A DNA stretch of 64,000 nucleotides from Liopterus haemorrhoidalis (taxonomy: Eukaryota > Arthropoda > Insecta > Coleoptera > Dytiscidae), in NCBI GenBank assembly GCA_963971575.1, contig OZ020611.1, positions 53,205,466 through 53,269,465 on the forward strand, in the 5' to 3' direction. The translations under genes were made by a program, and so were the position numbers. Positions 12,403 through 21,946 of the stretch are shown piece by piece; position 1 is the stretch's first letter, and each line of letters opens with the position of its first letter. The notes below the pieces were generated by a model, which had not been told where the DNA came from, searched no databases, and worked only from the letters and a program-made list of their open reading frames with translations.

Positions 12403-12477
12403 TCAATTTTATGTCTTTTATTTGGATTTATTTTTATAGTTCCAAGTTTGGGGTTATAGTTTTCAACTTTGTGAATT

Positions 12478-12882
12478 TTAAATAGTGGTTTTTTTAAAAA
12501 TATCATTTAATAAATTTTCAACCTTTTGAAACGGAATTTTATCTAAACCTGAACAAATTTTGGGCATATGGATTTCGAAAATATCATTTTGGATTAGGAA
12601 ATTTTTCAACTGAATTAAACAATTTTGTATATTTTCTAATGTGGGTTTATTAAAAAATTCTTGTTTAGTTATTAAGTGAAATATCTTATATTTATTCTCA
12701 TAAATGGGTTGGATTAATAAATCTTGAGTTTTATTACCATTATTCATAAAATAGTTTTTGCTATTAAATTTTTCATCTATTTGTTTAGCAAATCCTTTTC
12801 CTAGTTTTAGATCCCGTGAAATGGAATGTACTAAATTTTGTGGTTTACTAAAAATATCATCATTGGTTTTAAAGATTTGAAA
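12478..12882 (-). other. TARG1/OARD1-like macro domain at the C-terminus of Pol
   Basis: Residues 609-742 of pol. Visible hallmarks of TARG1/OARD1-type ADP-ribose hydrolases are: NLVHSISRDLKLGKGFAKQ (ADP-ribose binding, the family's H-I-x-x-D-x-x-M-G-x-G-I-A pattern), IFHLITK with Lys 681, KPTLENIQNCL, and MPKICSGLDK with Asp 722. The Lys in LITK and the Asp in GLD correspond to the catalytic pair of TARG1, which removes ADP-ribose from glutamate/aspartate and deacylates O-acetyl-ADP-ribose. The similarity is by eye but covers the whole domain in order. What it does for a retroelement is unknown; reversing host ADP-ribosylation is one inference. Confidence 0.85.
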
Positions 12883-14706
12883 TTTAGGTCTTATTCTTGA
12901 GAGTGCATCGGCATTAGAGTTTAGTGTTCCGTTTTTATATTCTATTTCATAGCTATATTCGTCTAATTTTATACGCCATCTCATTAGTTTTGAATTTGGG
13001 TCTTTTAGGCTCATTAACCACGTTAAGGGTCGGTGATCGGTTCGTATTATGAATTTGGTACCGTAAAGGTAGGGTCTAAAGTATTTTACTGACCAAACTA
13101 TACCAAGTAATTCTTTTTCTGTAGTGCTATAATTAATTTCGTGATCATTTAATGTACGAGACGCATAGGCTATGGGCATGTCTTTCCCATTAATGTTTTG
13201 GCTTAAAACTGCACCAATGGCAAAATTACTTGCATCAGTTGTAACAATAAATTGTTTTTCAAAATCAGGATACTGTAATATTGGTGCGTTAATTAATAAT
13301 TTTTTACTATCCTCAAAGCTTTGTTTATATTCTTTATTTTCTATATTTACTATATGTCCTTTCTTCAAGCATGTAGTCATTGGTTTAGTTAATTTAGCAA
13401 AATTTGGAACAAATTTTCTGTAATAACCTAAAAGTCCTAAAAATTGTTTTATTTCTTTTTGGGTTTTTGGGATAGGAAAATTTTTAACGGCTTCAATTTT
13501 TGCAGGGTTTGGTTTTACACCGTCTTTCGACACTATATGGCCTAGATAAGCTATCTCTTTACGCATGAACTCTGACTTGTCCAATTGAATTTTTAAGTTA
13601 TATTTTTGTAATTTAGAAAATACTTTCCGTATGTTTTCACAATGTTCTTGCAAAGACGTTCCTAATATTATGATATCATCTAAATATACTAGACATATTT
13701 TATTTATGTAATCTTTTAATATATAATTCATTAATCTTTGGAAGGTAGATGGGGCATTTTTGAGACCAAATGGCATTCTTGTAAATTCAAAATGGCCTTT
13801 GTCAGTACTAAAAGCTGTTTTAGGAATGGAGTCAGGATGCATCTGAATCTGATGGAAACCTGAGGTTAAATCTAGTGCAGTGTAATATATATTCTTTCCT
13901 AATTTATCTAAAACGTCGGTAATATTTGGGATTGGGAATTTATCGTCTATAGTTTTTGCATTAAGTTTCCGATAGTCAATAACCATTCTAAATTTTCGTT
14001 TGCCTGAGGCATCTAATTTTTTAGGAACCATCCAAACAGGTGGTGACCAAGGTGAATGACTTTCTTGGATAATTTTACTATCTAGCATGTCTTCAACTTG
14101 TTTATTAATTTCATTTTTATATATTTCAGGATATCGGTACGGCTTAGTGTATATGGGGGTGTCATCTTTAGTAATTATTTTATGTTGAATAACGTCTGTG
14201 TATGTTAACGCATCTTTTTCATTGGGAAAAATACTTTGATATTCTTTTATTAATTTATGAAGTTCTTTCTTTTCTTCCGAATTTAAATGTTCTGCTCTAA
14301 CTTTAATTTGTTCTGTGTTGTTAACTGTGTTATCAACTACTTGATTTTTAAAATATTGTATCTTATAATTTTTATTTTGGATCGTAATTAAATTTTTACT
14401 AAGATCTATTTTAGCTTGCATTTCAGTCATTGTTGGTAAACTCAACAACAAATTAAAATCTTTATGAAAATCATGTAAATAAAATTTTAAATCTCTATTT
14501 TCAAACTGTAAAATTATATATTCGTCACCAGTATGTTCACCTATTGGTGTTTTAAAATTAAATTTTTCTTTGTAAATTTTGAATTTTTGTAAATTATTAT
14601 AAACATATGTTTTACTTATTAAATTTATCGTGGAACCTGTGTCAATCAACATATAATAATCTTTAAATTTTAGAAACGGTAGTCGGGAACTCTGAAACAT
14701 ACTCAA
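12478..14706 (-). CDS. pol: Pol polyprotein: protease, reverse transcriptase, RNase H and macro domain; no integrase
   Basis: 742 residues counted from the TTG codon at 14706; the frame continues upstream to the slippery site at 14736-14742, so translation most likely enters by -1 frameshifting from gag. The aspartic protease motif LIDTGS has its DTGS at residues 22-25. RT includes WMVPKKLD, RMVIDYRKLN, ALDLTSGFHQI, MPFGLKNAP and YLDDIIIL (catalytic Asp pair at 343-344). RNase H follows with TTDASNFAIGAVLSQ, TEKELLGIVW and TDHRPLTWL. After ALSRI, where integrase normally follows, residues 609-742 form a macro domain and the protein stops. Only about 75 bp separate this stop from the env frame, so no integrase can be hidden. 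The frame is intact. Usual family pols are about 1000 residues or more. Confidence 0.93.
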   Translation of the reverse strand: MSMFQSSRLPFLKFKDYYMLIDTGSTINLISKTYVYNNLQKFKIYKEKFNFKTPIGEHTGDEYIILQFENRDLKFYLHDFHKDFNLLLSLPTMTEMQAKIDLSKNLITIQNKNYKIQYFKNQVVDNTVNNTEQIKVRAEHLNSEEKKELHKLIKEYQSIFPNEKDALTYTDVIQHKIITKDDTPIYTKPYRYPEIYKNEINKQVEDMLDSKIIQESHSPWSPPVWMVPKKLDASGKRKFRMVIDYRKLNAKTIDDKFPIPNITDVLDKLGKNIYYTALDLTSGFHQIQMHPDSIPKTAFSTDKGHFEFTRMPFGLKNAPSTFQRLMNYILKDYINKICLVYLDDIIILGTSLQEHCENIRKVFSKLQKYNLKIQLDKSEFMRKEIAYLGHIVSKDGVKPNPAKIEAVKNFPIPKTQKEIKQFLGLLGYYRKFVPNFAKLTKPMTTCLKKGHIVNIENKEYKQSFEDSKKLLINAPILQYPDFEKQFIVTTDASNFAIGAVLSQNINGKDMPIAYASRTLNDHEINYSTTEKELLGIVWSVKYFRPYLYGTKFIIRTDHRPLTWLMSLKDPNSKLMRWRIKLDEYSYEIEYKNGTLNSNADALSRIRPKFQIFKTNDDIFSKPQNLVHSISRDLKLGKGFAKQIDEKFNSKNYFMNNGNKTQDLLIQPIYENKYKIFHLITKQEFFNKPTLENIQNCLIQLKNFLIQNDIFEIHMPKICSGLDKIPFQKVENLLNDIFKKTTI

Positions 14707-15746
14707 GAGCTCTCCTGAATATCTGGGGGAATCTCTAAAAAAGAATTTTGTTCCGTAACATTTTCGTCTTGTTCGATCCCGATTTCTAAATCTTCTTCCG
14801 GATAGTAATTATATTCATTACTAAAATTTTGATCTTCCGAATACCGATTTTCATCGAAAGTTTCCGTGTTATTAATTTCTTCTGCTATGTAATTTGGTTT
14901 GTGTGTCCCAAATTGTTTATTTTGTTGTGTAAAATAGTTATTTTGTCCCGAGAAATTTTGTTTAGGTTGAAATGTTTGTTTAGTCTGTATGGTCATGGGC
15001 GTAGGTTTAATATATTGGGCATTTTTAACTCGTTGTCTAGGAACAAAATTTTGATTAGTATTATTTTTCTGCTGGAAATTTATTGGTCCAGTAGGAAAAC
15101 TTGTTCCTGGAAATTTTTGGGGTGGAATGTGTGGTAATTGTTTGGTAATAGAAGGTTTTATATTAAGATTAGTGTTGAATTTTAAATATTGGAAATCATT
15201 TTCCATTAATATTTCTATCTCATCTATTGTTTGTGGATTTCTGGTAGCTAGATTATTTCTGTATGGGTCATTGATGGTTGAAATGAAATTGTTTACCACT
15301 AAGTTTTCAGCAAACTTGATCATTATTAATTTTACGTTTGGATCCATTTCTTCAATACCAATTCTCGATTTAAAACTAAGGAATTTTTCTTTAGTTACTT
15401 CTAATAGTTTATATGGACTTTTGATGTTTTGTATTTTTAATAATTCATTTATTATGGTCACTGAATTTGTTTTATCTTTAAAAGTATTTATTAGATGCGA
15501 ACGTAATCCGTCCCAGCTATTTAATTCTAGATCTTTAATACTGTCTAAAGCGCGTCCAGTTACTTTATTTTTAATATTTAAAAATGTTATTGCTTTATCA
15601 AAATCATCCAAAGGTGGAGTGATAGTGCAGAAGAGAGACTGAACTGAGTTTACAGTATTAATAAAATTACTTAATTTATTTGGGTCTCCATTATATTCCG
15701 GAATTGATTTTAATGCAAAGTTAAATTTCTGAATTCTTTCAGCCAT
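14703..15746 (-). CDS. gag: Gag polyprotein of the errantivirus-like element
   Basis: 347 residues from ATG at 15746. The N-terminal 200 residues (FNFALKSIPEYNGDPNKLSNF, ALDSIKDLELNSWDGLRSHL, TINDPYRNNLATRNPQTIDE) resemble errantivirus capsid proteins. The C-terminal part is rich in Gln, Asn and Pro, then acidic. There is no zinc knuckle, which is normal for errantivirus gag. It would assemble the particle and bind element RNA. The last codons overlap the pol frame, and a TTTTTTA slippery site lies 11 codons before its stop. The frame is intact. Confidence 0.88.
   Translation of the reverse strand: MAERIQKFNFALKSIPEYNGDPNKLSNFINTVNSVQSLFCTITPPLDDFDKAITFLNIKNKVTGRALDSIKDLELNSWDGLRSHLINTFKDKTNSVTIINELLKIQNIKSPYKLLEVTKEKFLSFKSRIGIEEMDPNVKLIMIKFAENLVVNNFISTINDPYRNNLATRNPQTIDEIEILMENDFQYLKFNTNLNIKPSITKQLPHIPPQKFPGTSFPTGPINFQQKNNTNQNFVPRQRVKNAQYIKPTPMTIQTKQTFQPKQNFSGQNNYFTQQNKQFGTHKPNYIAEEINNTETFDENRYSEDQNFSNEYNYYPEEDLEIGIEQDENVTEQNSFLEIPPDIQESS
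14736..14742 (-). promoter_or_regulatory. -1 ribosomal frameshift site (TTTTTTA)
   Basis: In the gag frame the codons read TCT TTT TTA, giving the canonical heptamer X-XXY-YYZ. Slipping back one base leads straight into the pol frame with no intervening stop, while gag stops at 14703. A downstream RNA structure was not modelled. Confidence 0.85.
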
Positions 15747-15855
15747 TGTGACGTTGAGATTATTTTCTATTTCTGATACTATTTCTAATAATTCTGAATT
15801 ATTCTCCTGATTGAATATTTATTACAAAAAATATTAATAATTACTTACAGTAAAA

Positions 15856-16023
15856 TTATGCTTGCCAATAGCGTGGTGAAATACATTTGTAACACTTGAA
15901 CACTTGATTCTGGCAGGCTAGGTGATGCTGATACGGCTCTTGACGTTCAGGCTCACCGGGTTGACTGGCACTCGCACTGCGGGCTCTGTGTCGTGGAGTT
16001 CTTGAATTTGATGATGTGAAGAC
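15856..16023 (-). other. 5' leader between repeats and gag
   Basis: Untranslated leader of the element. A 70-codon frame starting at 16068 runs through it but resembles nothing and starts inside the tandem repeats, so I do not call it a gene. It may hold the env splice donor. Confidence 0.5.
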
Positions 16024-16208
16024 CTGGGCACTGCGTTTAGCGGCTCTGTAGGATCTTCCCCTGGGCACTGCGTTTAGCGGCTCTGTAGTTTCTTTCCCTT
16101 GGTACTGCGTTTAGCGACTCTGTAGGTTACTTCCCTTGGCACTGCGTTTAGCGGCTCTGTAGGTACTTTTCCTTGGCACTGCGTATAGCGGCTCTGTAGG
16201 TTTCTTCT
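16024..16208 (-). repeat. Five 37-bp tandem repeats in the element's 5' leader
   Basis: The core ACTGCGTTTAGCG begins at 16030, 16067, 16104, 16141 and 16178, an exact 37-bp period, with only a few base differences per unit. It lies between the primer site and gag. In Drosophila gypsy, ZAM and Idefix this leader position holds repeated insulator or enhancer sites; a similar role here is inference. Confidence 0.9.
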
Positions 16209-16318
16209 TATAACGTTTATGGACCGTAATAAACCGTAGAAACGGAACAGTGATGACTTTAACGAATTAAACTCAAACTTTTAATTTTTGAGTTTTCGGT
16301 CTAAAACACTGTTTACGT

Positions 16319-16336
16319 ATCCTACCGACTGCGCCA
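16319..16336 (-). promoter_or_regulatory. tRNA-Ser primer binding site
   Basis: Minus strand reads TGGCGCAGTCGGTAGGAT starting at the last base of the 5' LTR. This complements a tRNA-Ser 3' end ending in CGACTGCGCCA, the primer used by several errantiviruses. Confidence 0.85.
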
Positions 16337-16711
16337 ATTAAATAAATTGCAAAGATTTATTTGTTTTTAAAAAACTTTATTTCAAATAAGAAGATTAAAT
16401 ATTCTGAACTACACAGGTTCATTTACAAAATAGAACTCGGTGAAACTCTATTGCATAGGGTTTTTATACAGGTTTTATGCTGATTTAACAATATAATACA
16501 ATAAGCATCTTTGTTATATCAATGATGTCATGTTTACAGTAAAAACTCCTTAATTAGCAATTTTGTTATAGATAAGGTTCTAATATTAAATTATCATATT
16601 TTGTATTACAATGTATGAATGAATGGACCTTTGTTAGTGTGACCATTGCCGCTATATAAACATAGAATAAGAGCATCTATTCATTAGTTAAATATTAGGA
16701 TATACATAACT
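16336..16711 (-). repeat. 5' LTR of the errantivirus-like element
   Basis: Direct copy of 10364-10739 with no difference seen by eye. On the minus strand it has TATAAAA at 16462-16468 and AATAAA at 16376-16381, and would drive the genomic RNA. Confidence 0.95.
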
Positions 16712-16715
16712 TGTA

Positions 16716-16895
16716 CATCAATGTGTATATTATTATATGACGTCTGCTAGTATATAATGTATGATTTGGAAAATAAATAATAATAATAATAATAATTATA
16801 TATGAAATTTTATAATTTATCATTTTAGTTGTATTACTTCAACAGCAACTTTGAAAAAAAAAAACAAAAAAACAATTTATCCCTTGTTGAAATAT
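16716..16895. other. Non-coding gap with (AAT)n
   Basis: Contains the continuation of the element's target (ATGTGTATATTATT) and an AAT microsatellite near 16775-16795. Confidence 0.6.
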
Positions 16896-17174
16896 AAAAA
16901 TAAAAACACTAAGTTTCACAAATTCTTTAATACTCGATACGTATTTCGGCTATGATGCCATTTTCAAGAGTTTCTTACAAACTTCACTTTGTAAGAAACT
17001 TCAAACTTAAACTTCAAACTTAAACTTCAAACTTAAACTTCAAACTTAAACTTCAAACTTGAAACTTCTTACAAACTTCAGTTTGTAAGAAACTCTTGAA
17101 AATGGCATCATAGCCGAAATACGTATCGAGTATTAAAGAATTTGTGAAACTTAACCTAGTGTTTTTATTTTTCT
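16896..17174. repeat. Palindromic element with about 100-bp inverted arms and a tandem-repeat centre
   Basis: Left arm 16896-16998 is repeated inverted at about 17060-17174; the right arm has a 5-bp insert. Each arm contains a smaller hairpin (GTTTCTTACAAA / TTTGTAAGAAAC). The centre is a tandem array of the 13-14-bp unit CTTCAAACTTAAA. No coding sequence. A core GGCATCATAGCCGAAA is present in both arms. The family is not recognised. Confidence 0.8.
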
Positions 17175-17323
17175 ATTTAATATGTTTCACCTAGAGATAA
17201 CGGAAAACTCTGTTCAATATATTATCCCTTGTTTGTATAGTTTCAAGTTATTAATATCACATATGAAACAATTTTGTGGTGATTTCGGTTTTCAGTTAAA
17301 TAAAATTTCTTTTTTTATTCGTA

Positions 17324-18273
17324 AAGTAATCCCTCCATTTACGCGGGTAATTGGTTTCACGAAAACAGCGCGTAAATGAAAACCGCATAAATGGAGCAAT
17401 AGAAAGCCGTATAAAAAACAAGGCATATGTTCCATATTCTCCAATATTTTACTCTTGGTGATGTAAAATCATAAAAATAAAGCATCTTACTGTAACATAT
17501 TTATTCAAAATCAATCAACTTTTAAATCATTAAAATTCACGCTTTTGTCGATGTTGATGGCAAAAACAACTTCTCCAGAGTCTGCTGCATACTTGCTCGT
17601 TTTCTTGTCTGTAGAAGGAGTTCATACGGTACCATCTGATTGATCCCCTGCAGATTGAGCCACTTCTTTCACCATCAGAATCTATGTTTTTAATAAAATC
17701 AATAGCTTTTTAAACCATACGTTCTTGGTTGTAATCTAGTAAGGTGTTTCTTCTTCATCATCTTCCTGCTCATCTTCTTCGCTGTTCTCTTCTAAGTTTA
17801 ATTTAGTAAGATCATTATTCAAATCAGCATCGTGTGACTGTACTAGTTCTTCAATATCAGAAGCATTCAAATCATTACATCCTTCAATTTCCAATTGTTG
17901 TTCTATTGCCACTATCTCGGCAATTCTGAAGTCAACAATTTCTAATAAACTGGAACTGTCTATTAAGCTGAAAATACAATCTAGCCAAAGATTTTTCCAG
18001 ACAGCATTCATGGTTGTGTTCTTTAAGTCTTTCCATCCTTTTTTAATATTTTCGATGGCATCAGCGATGTTATAATTGCAAAACTCGAGCAATGTTATTT
18101 GTTTATTCGCCTCTAGCTTATCAAACATTTATTGAAAGGCGTATTTCAGATATTTTTTAAAACTTGCAATTACTCCTGGGCCATGGGTTGTAATAATGCA
18201 GTTGTGTTAGGTGCCATGAACATTACTTTTTCAACCGCTTTAATGTGAATTCGCGTAAATGTAGGGATTACTG
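17324..18273 (-). mobile_element. Deleted Tigger/pogo-type DNA transposon
   Basis: Terminal inverted repeats are AGTAATCCCTCCATTTACGC at the left and GCGTAAATGTAGGGATTACT at the right (18254-18272), each flanked by TA (17322-17323 and 18274-18275). The 950-bp element holds only the C-terminal part of the transposase. TIR type and TA duplication agree with the Tigger/pogo group. Confidence 0.88.
17736..18245 (-). pseudogene. C-terminal fragment of a Tigger/pogo transposase
   Basis: Upstream of a stop near 18128 the minus strand encodes MAPNTTALLQPMAQ then VIASFKKYLKYAFQ, the conserved region after the last catalytic Asp in the DDE domain of Tigger proteins. The next frame runs 18128-17736 (130 residues) with NIADAIENIKKGWKDLKNTTMNAVWKNLW, typical of the Tigger C-terminus, and an acidic end. 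The DNA-binding domains and catalytic Asp residues are deleted. The fragment cannot be functional. Confidence 0.85.
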
Positions 18274-18275
18274 TA

Positions 18276-19019
18276 CTTTGCTTAAGTATTATCATTTGGT
18301 ATTACTACAAGCTACTTCCTATCTTTTGAGCTACAAATATTTGTAATTAAAATTATAAGTTAACATGTACATACCAAATCCACATACGTGATAAATTTAA
18401 ATTAAATTTATGCTAACAGAACTTAAAAATTCACTTCTGCATTTATGATGTTGGTTTTTGTACATATGTACAATAATGAATTTTACGAATTAATGATAAT
18501 TTTAGAATGAAATTAAATGGATTCTTATAGGTTAAGATAAAATATTGATTTTAACACTGAAAGAAATGATTGGTGTCGTTATTATTGGCCGCTTTTCTTG
18601 AATGATGTTCGCATACGCCTTATTATATTCTAATTCTGGTCATAGTAATTTAAAGTTTTAGAAAAACTGAGATCAGGAGATGGTCATCAACATCATTAAT
18701 AAGAAATTAATTACAAATTCAGGTTAACTGTTATATAACTTACGACCCTGTATTTGCAGCTTTAAATGCAATTTATAGCATTATAGCATAAGACCGTGTC
18801 CAGCAAAAACAATGATCTTTTTGATATTAAACTATTGTTTAGAATTCTGTAATACCTCTTTCACGTACTGCTTTAATCATAGTGTATTCGACATAAGAAT
18901 GCCAATTTGACAAAGAATATATCAACAAACTCACTTTGTATTTTAAAAATGTGCAATTAGTTCAACATGTCCCCTTTGTCTGTGCCATACAAGCCTATGA
19001 GATCAAAGGGACTTTAACT
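18276..19019. other. Non-coding gap
   Basis: AT-rich, no supported gene or repeat boundary. Confidence 0.4.
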
Positions 19020-19105
19020 ATTAAACCGTTAACCGCAAGGGTAAGTAGAGCTGGTGTTACTGACCTGTAACCACATCTAGGGTATCTACTTTACTTGTCA
19101 CTCAT
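19020..19105 (-). pseudogene. Decayed partial copy of the 23-kb host exon and its donor site
   Basis: The stretch TTACTGACCTGTAACCACATCTAG and its surroundings match 22985-23030 at most positions, including the CAG-GTCAGTAAC splice donor on the minus strand. In the reading frame of the intact exon this copy has two stop codons (K-stop-I-P-stop-M-W-L-Q). Flanking intronic sequence (ATCAAAGGGA, then ATTAAACCGTTAA / ACCATTAAA) also matches. It is a diverged duplicate of an exon-intron junction. Confidence 0.65.
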
Positions 19106-19109
19106 ATGG

Positions 19110-21938
19110 GCTCTTTTTATAAACATCACTAGACAAAGGGTTTAAGGGAAATTTGTTTTCATCTTCATGGACGCATTAATGTCACTAGTAGCCAGGCAAC
19201 GAAGCGAAAATAAAAGAAATAATTAGGAATGTTTTGAAATTTGGTATGGATGTTTACTTGAGCTTATGATTGAACGTGTAAAAAGTCCCCAAAAATTCAA
19301 GGTCAGGAAACGCCGCTATCTTGTAAAAAGTGTGCACATTAATGGTATTTTGCATATAACTCATTATTTTTTAACTTTCTGAAAAAAAAAATAGTGCTTA
19401 CAAAAATTAAAAGAGCATTAAATTCTCTACAAAAAAGTTATAGTGAATTTTTTTGTGAAACTCATATTTCATGAATGACGAACATCATGCAGATCGTAAC
19501 ATTTAGCACTGGCGGACACAATATGTCGATTAAGGGTGCGAACAACCGTATAGTTTCTTATACAAGACTAACAATCTGAAATAAAGTTAGTAAAAATCTA
19601 TACATCCAAATTTTCAGAGAATTTTTATCTATCTAATTCTATTATTAACTAACTATTCGACGCATATTTGTGTACCATGCGACAAATTGTAGCTAAAGCT
19701 TCATGTTACAAATATATTTCATGATATTTTGTTCTATTGTGAAAACTAATTATAGTTATTGTACTTGGTAATCTACTTTTGCCGCCACCTCGAATATGTA
19801 GCGGTTCTCAATATAGGTGATGCGGATAAAAATGATTTATTAAGTGAAAAGAATACTTGTACCAAGTGACGTTTCATTACCTTCAAGTATAATATTTTTC
19901 GACGAAGGTTCTAAACTATAAACTACCATGTCGAGAAAAATGTTGACGTATTATTTGAATATTTTTACACAAAACTATGTAAATAAAAAACTTATTTGAA
20001 ACCCACAAATATATTTAAAAAATTACAGAACAGTGTTGTGTGATACCTATTATTAAGTTATTGAGCAATAACATTGTTACAATAATTTTTTCTACAATCA
20101 AAAGTATCCTACTAGATAAAAATTCTGTGCAAAATTTGATGTATAGATTGTCACTAATTTTATTTCAAATTGTTGGTTTTATATAAGAAACTAATAATCT
20201 CTGGGGGTTGTACCGTGCGGTCATTATTTCACAGCTAAAATTCTCAATTTAACAAAGAATCAATCAGATTACTTCGTTCGTCCGAACTCACCCGAGGAAC
20301 AACGAAAATATGTGTTGCTAACTTAATACCTGTTTTCAACTCATTGGCGTGTAGAGAAAAATAGTGTTCATTTAATAATCAATTCGAATAAGGTAATAAA
20401 AATATAATGTACGCCTATATGTACATGTTCTTGGAAATAAGTTTGGTAACTAAATGTTTCTGTCGAGTATTGCATAACGGTCAAGATTTGATGATCGGTC
20501 TGTATGTTAAGCGCCAGTGCTGACCAAGTGAAAATATATACCGAACATGGACAAACATTTGTAAAATGGCGTATGACAGTGAAATTGTAGTTATCGTCAC
20601 AGCTTCAACCTTGCTCTGCACGGCACACCAATTTTTTTTTCACAGAAACAAAAACAAGAAAAAAATGATATTTTTCAAAAAACTAATCTAATCAAAAATT
20701 CCTGTTGAACTATTCCGGTTTCCATCCATGTACATTATCGATATACTATATCCGATTTTTAGATCAACCCCTTTAGGAATGAAAGTGGTGAACAAAAGTT
20801 TTTTGACACATATTTGCCGAAAAAACCCATAAAAAAATCAGATTTTTCAAAAATAAATATGCTGGTTTATCCACACAATAAAATATTTCATTTGATACCC
20901 CCATCAAAATTTACAAACAATATTTTTTCGTTGAATACATATTTCTTTACATTTTCCACCATGTGGTTTTTTGAACTCTCAATACTTCCTATAATATGTG
21001 GGTCAAAGAGTTGTACAAGCATGCCAAATTTCAACCTCCTAGGTCCAGTCGTTTGGCCACAATATCTACTGTACAAACTGACAGACACATGAGTGTCGTT
21101 ATAAATGTTTTTTTGGTCATACCTATCAAATCCTAAAAAGGTTTACATCGTAAAACAATTGTATCCACGTAGAACACAAAGTCTACAATCAAATGGCGAA
21201 TAACCGTGGGACCGAGTAGTGAATATTTAGTAGAATATATTTAATTTGTGAATAGTGAACCTCGTTAGTTTAGTATTGTTTTGTAATAGAGCGGTCCAAA
21301 AACAGTTATTTTTAAATAAATAAATAAAAGACGTTCTATTTAATTTTTATTAAATAACAATATATTGAAAATGATATTCTTTCAATGCATTTAGCAACTA
21401 TTTCCAATAACAAATGGTTGCCTCGTCCAACCACCAGGTGGTTTCAATTGTTTTAGACAGCTCAATATTGTCTGGAAGCAGAGCTGAAGTTGTTGTCAAA
21501 TTGAAACTAATGTAAACAGTTATTGTTAAAATGTAACTGAACTCTCCAATTTTACAAATGTTTAGCATCTGTGGCTTTTGAAACTTTATGTAATTCATAT
21601 TTATGTATATTGTTATATAGAATTGAAATGTTGTCAAGTGTTTGAAAACCACAACTAAATATTCCATTAACGTCAAAAACTGTTAAATCATAATATTCTA
21701 ACTAATGAATATTAAAACCAACATTATCGCGTCACCTATCACATTAATAGTTTTGATATTAATTTCTAAAAACTGTTTTAACTGTTGACATGTGAAGCGG
21801 TCAGAGCCAGATGTGTTTCACTTTCCGGCTTACTTAGATTTGCTATATTTTATTACACATGGGTCATTCCACATCAAGTGGTCTAATTTTAAAAATCGGC
21901 CACGCACTGTCTTTTAGATTTGGCTGAAATTTTAAATG
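19110..21938. other. Non-coding gap with dispersed repeats
   Basis: No gene supported. The block 20640-21110 belongs to a dispersed family: phrases such as ATTCCTGTTGAACTATTCCGG and TTTGGCCACAATATCTAC followed by CAGACTGACAGA-like text recur near 27560-28000, 28650-28830, 56940-57200 and 59245-59340. A copy of the region near 21300 ends in an AAATAAATAAATAAA run. Confidence 0.6.
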
Positions 21939-21946
21939 ATTGTAGA

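Larger units (their letters stand above)
10364..16711 (-). mobile_element. Errantivirus-like LTR retrotransposon lacking integrase, with TGTA target duplication
   Basis: A 376-bp sequence at 10364-10739 is repeated at 16336-16711, identical as far as I could compare. The 4-bp sequence TGTA flanks both ends (10360-10363 and 16712-16715), as expected for gypsy/errantivirus insertion. On the minus strand the order is 5' LTR, tRNA-Ser primer site, leader with 37-bp tandem repeats, gag, -1 frameshift site, pol (protease, RT, RNase H, macro domain), env, polypurine tract, 3' LTR. LTRs begin AGTTA and end AATT, like errantiviruses. Identical LTRs mean a recent insertion. No integrase is encoded, so insertion must have used an integrase supplied in trans, or the domain was lost in a related lineage. 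Confidence 0.93.

Noticed and set aside
12353..12476. Residual integrase tail between pol and env
   Set aside because: A basic open stretch of about 40 codons exists in another frame (KIHKVENYNPKLGTIKINPN), which could be the end of an integrase, but it is too short and unspecific to call; no zinc-binding or catalytic integrase motif is present.
12138..12485. 115-codon plus-strand frame
   Set aside because: Antisense shadow of env and pol in low-complexity AT-rich sequence.
15856..16068. 70-codon frame in the retroelement leader as an accessory gene
   Set aside because: Starts within the tandem leader repeats, resembles nothing, and no analogous gene is known there in errantiviruses.
17736..18128. 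130-codon minus-strand frame as an acidic host protein
   Set aside because: The sequence and the flanking TIRs identify it as the tail of a Tigger/pogo transposase.
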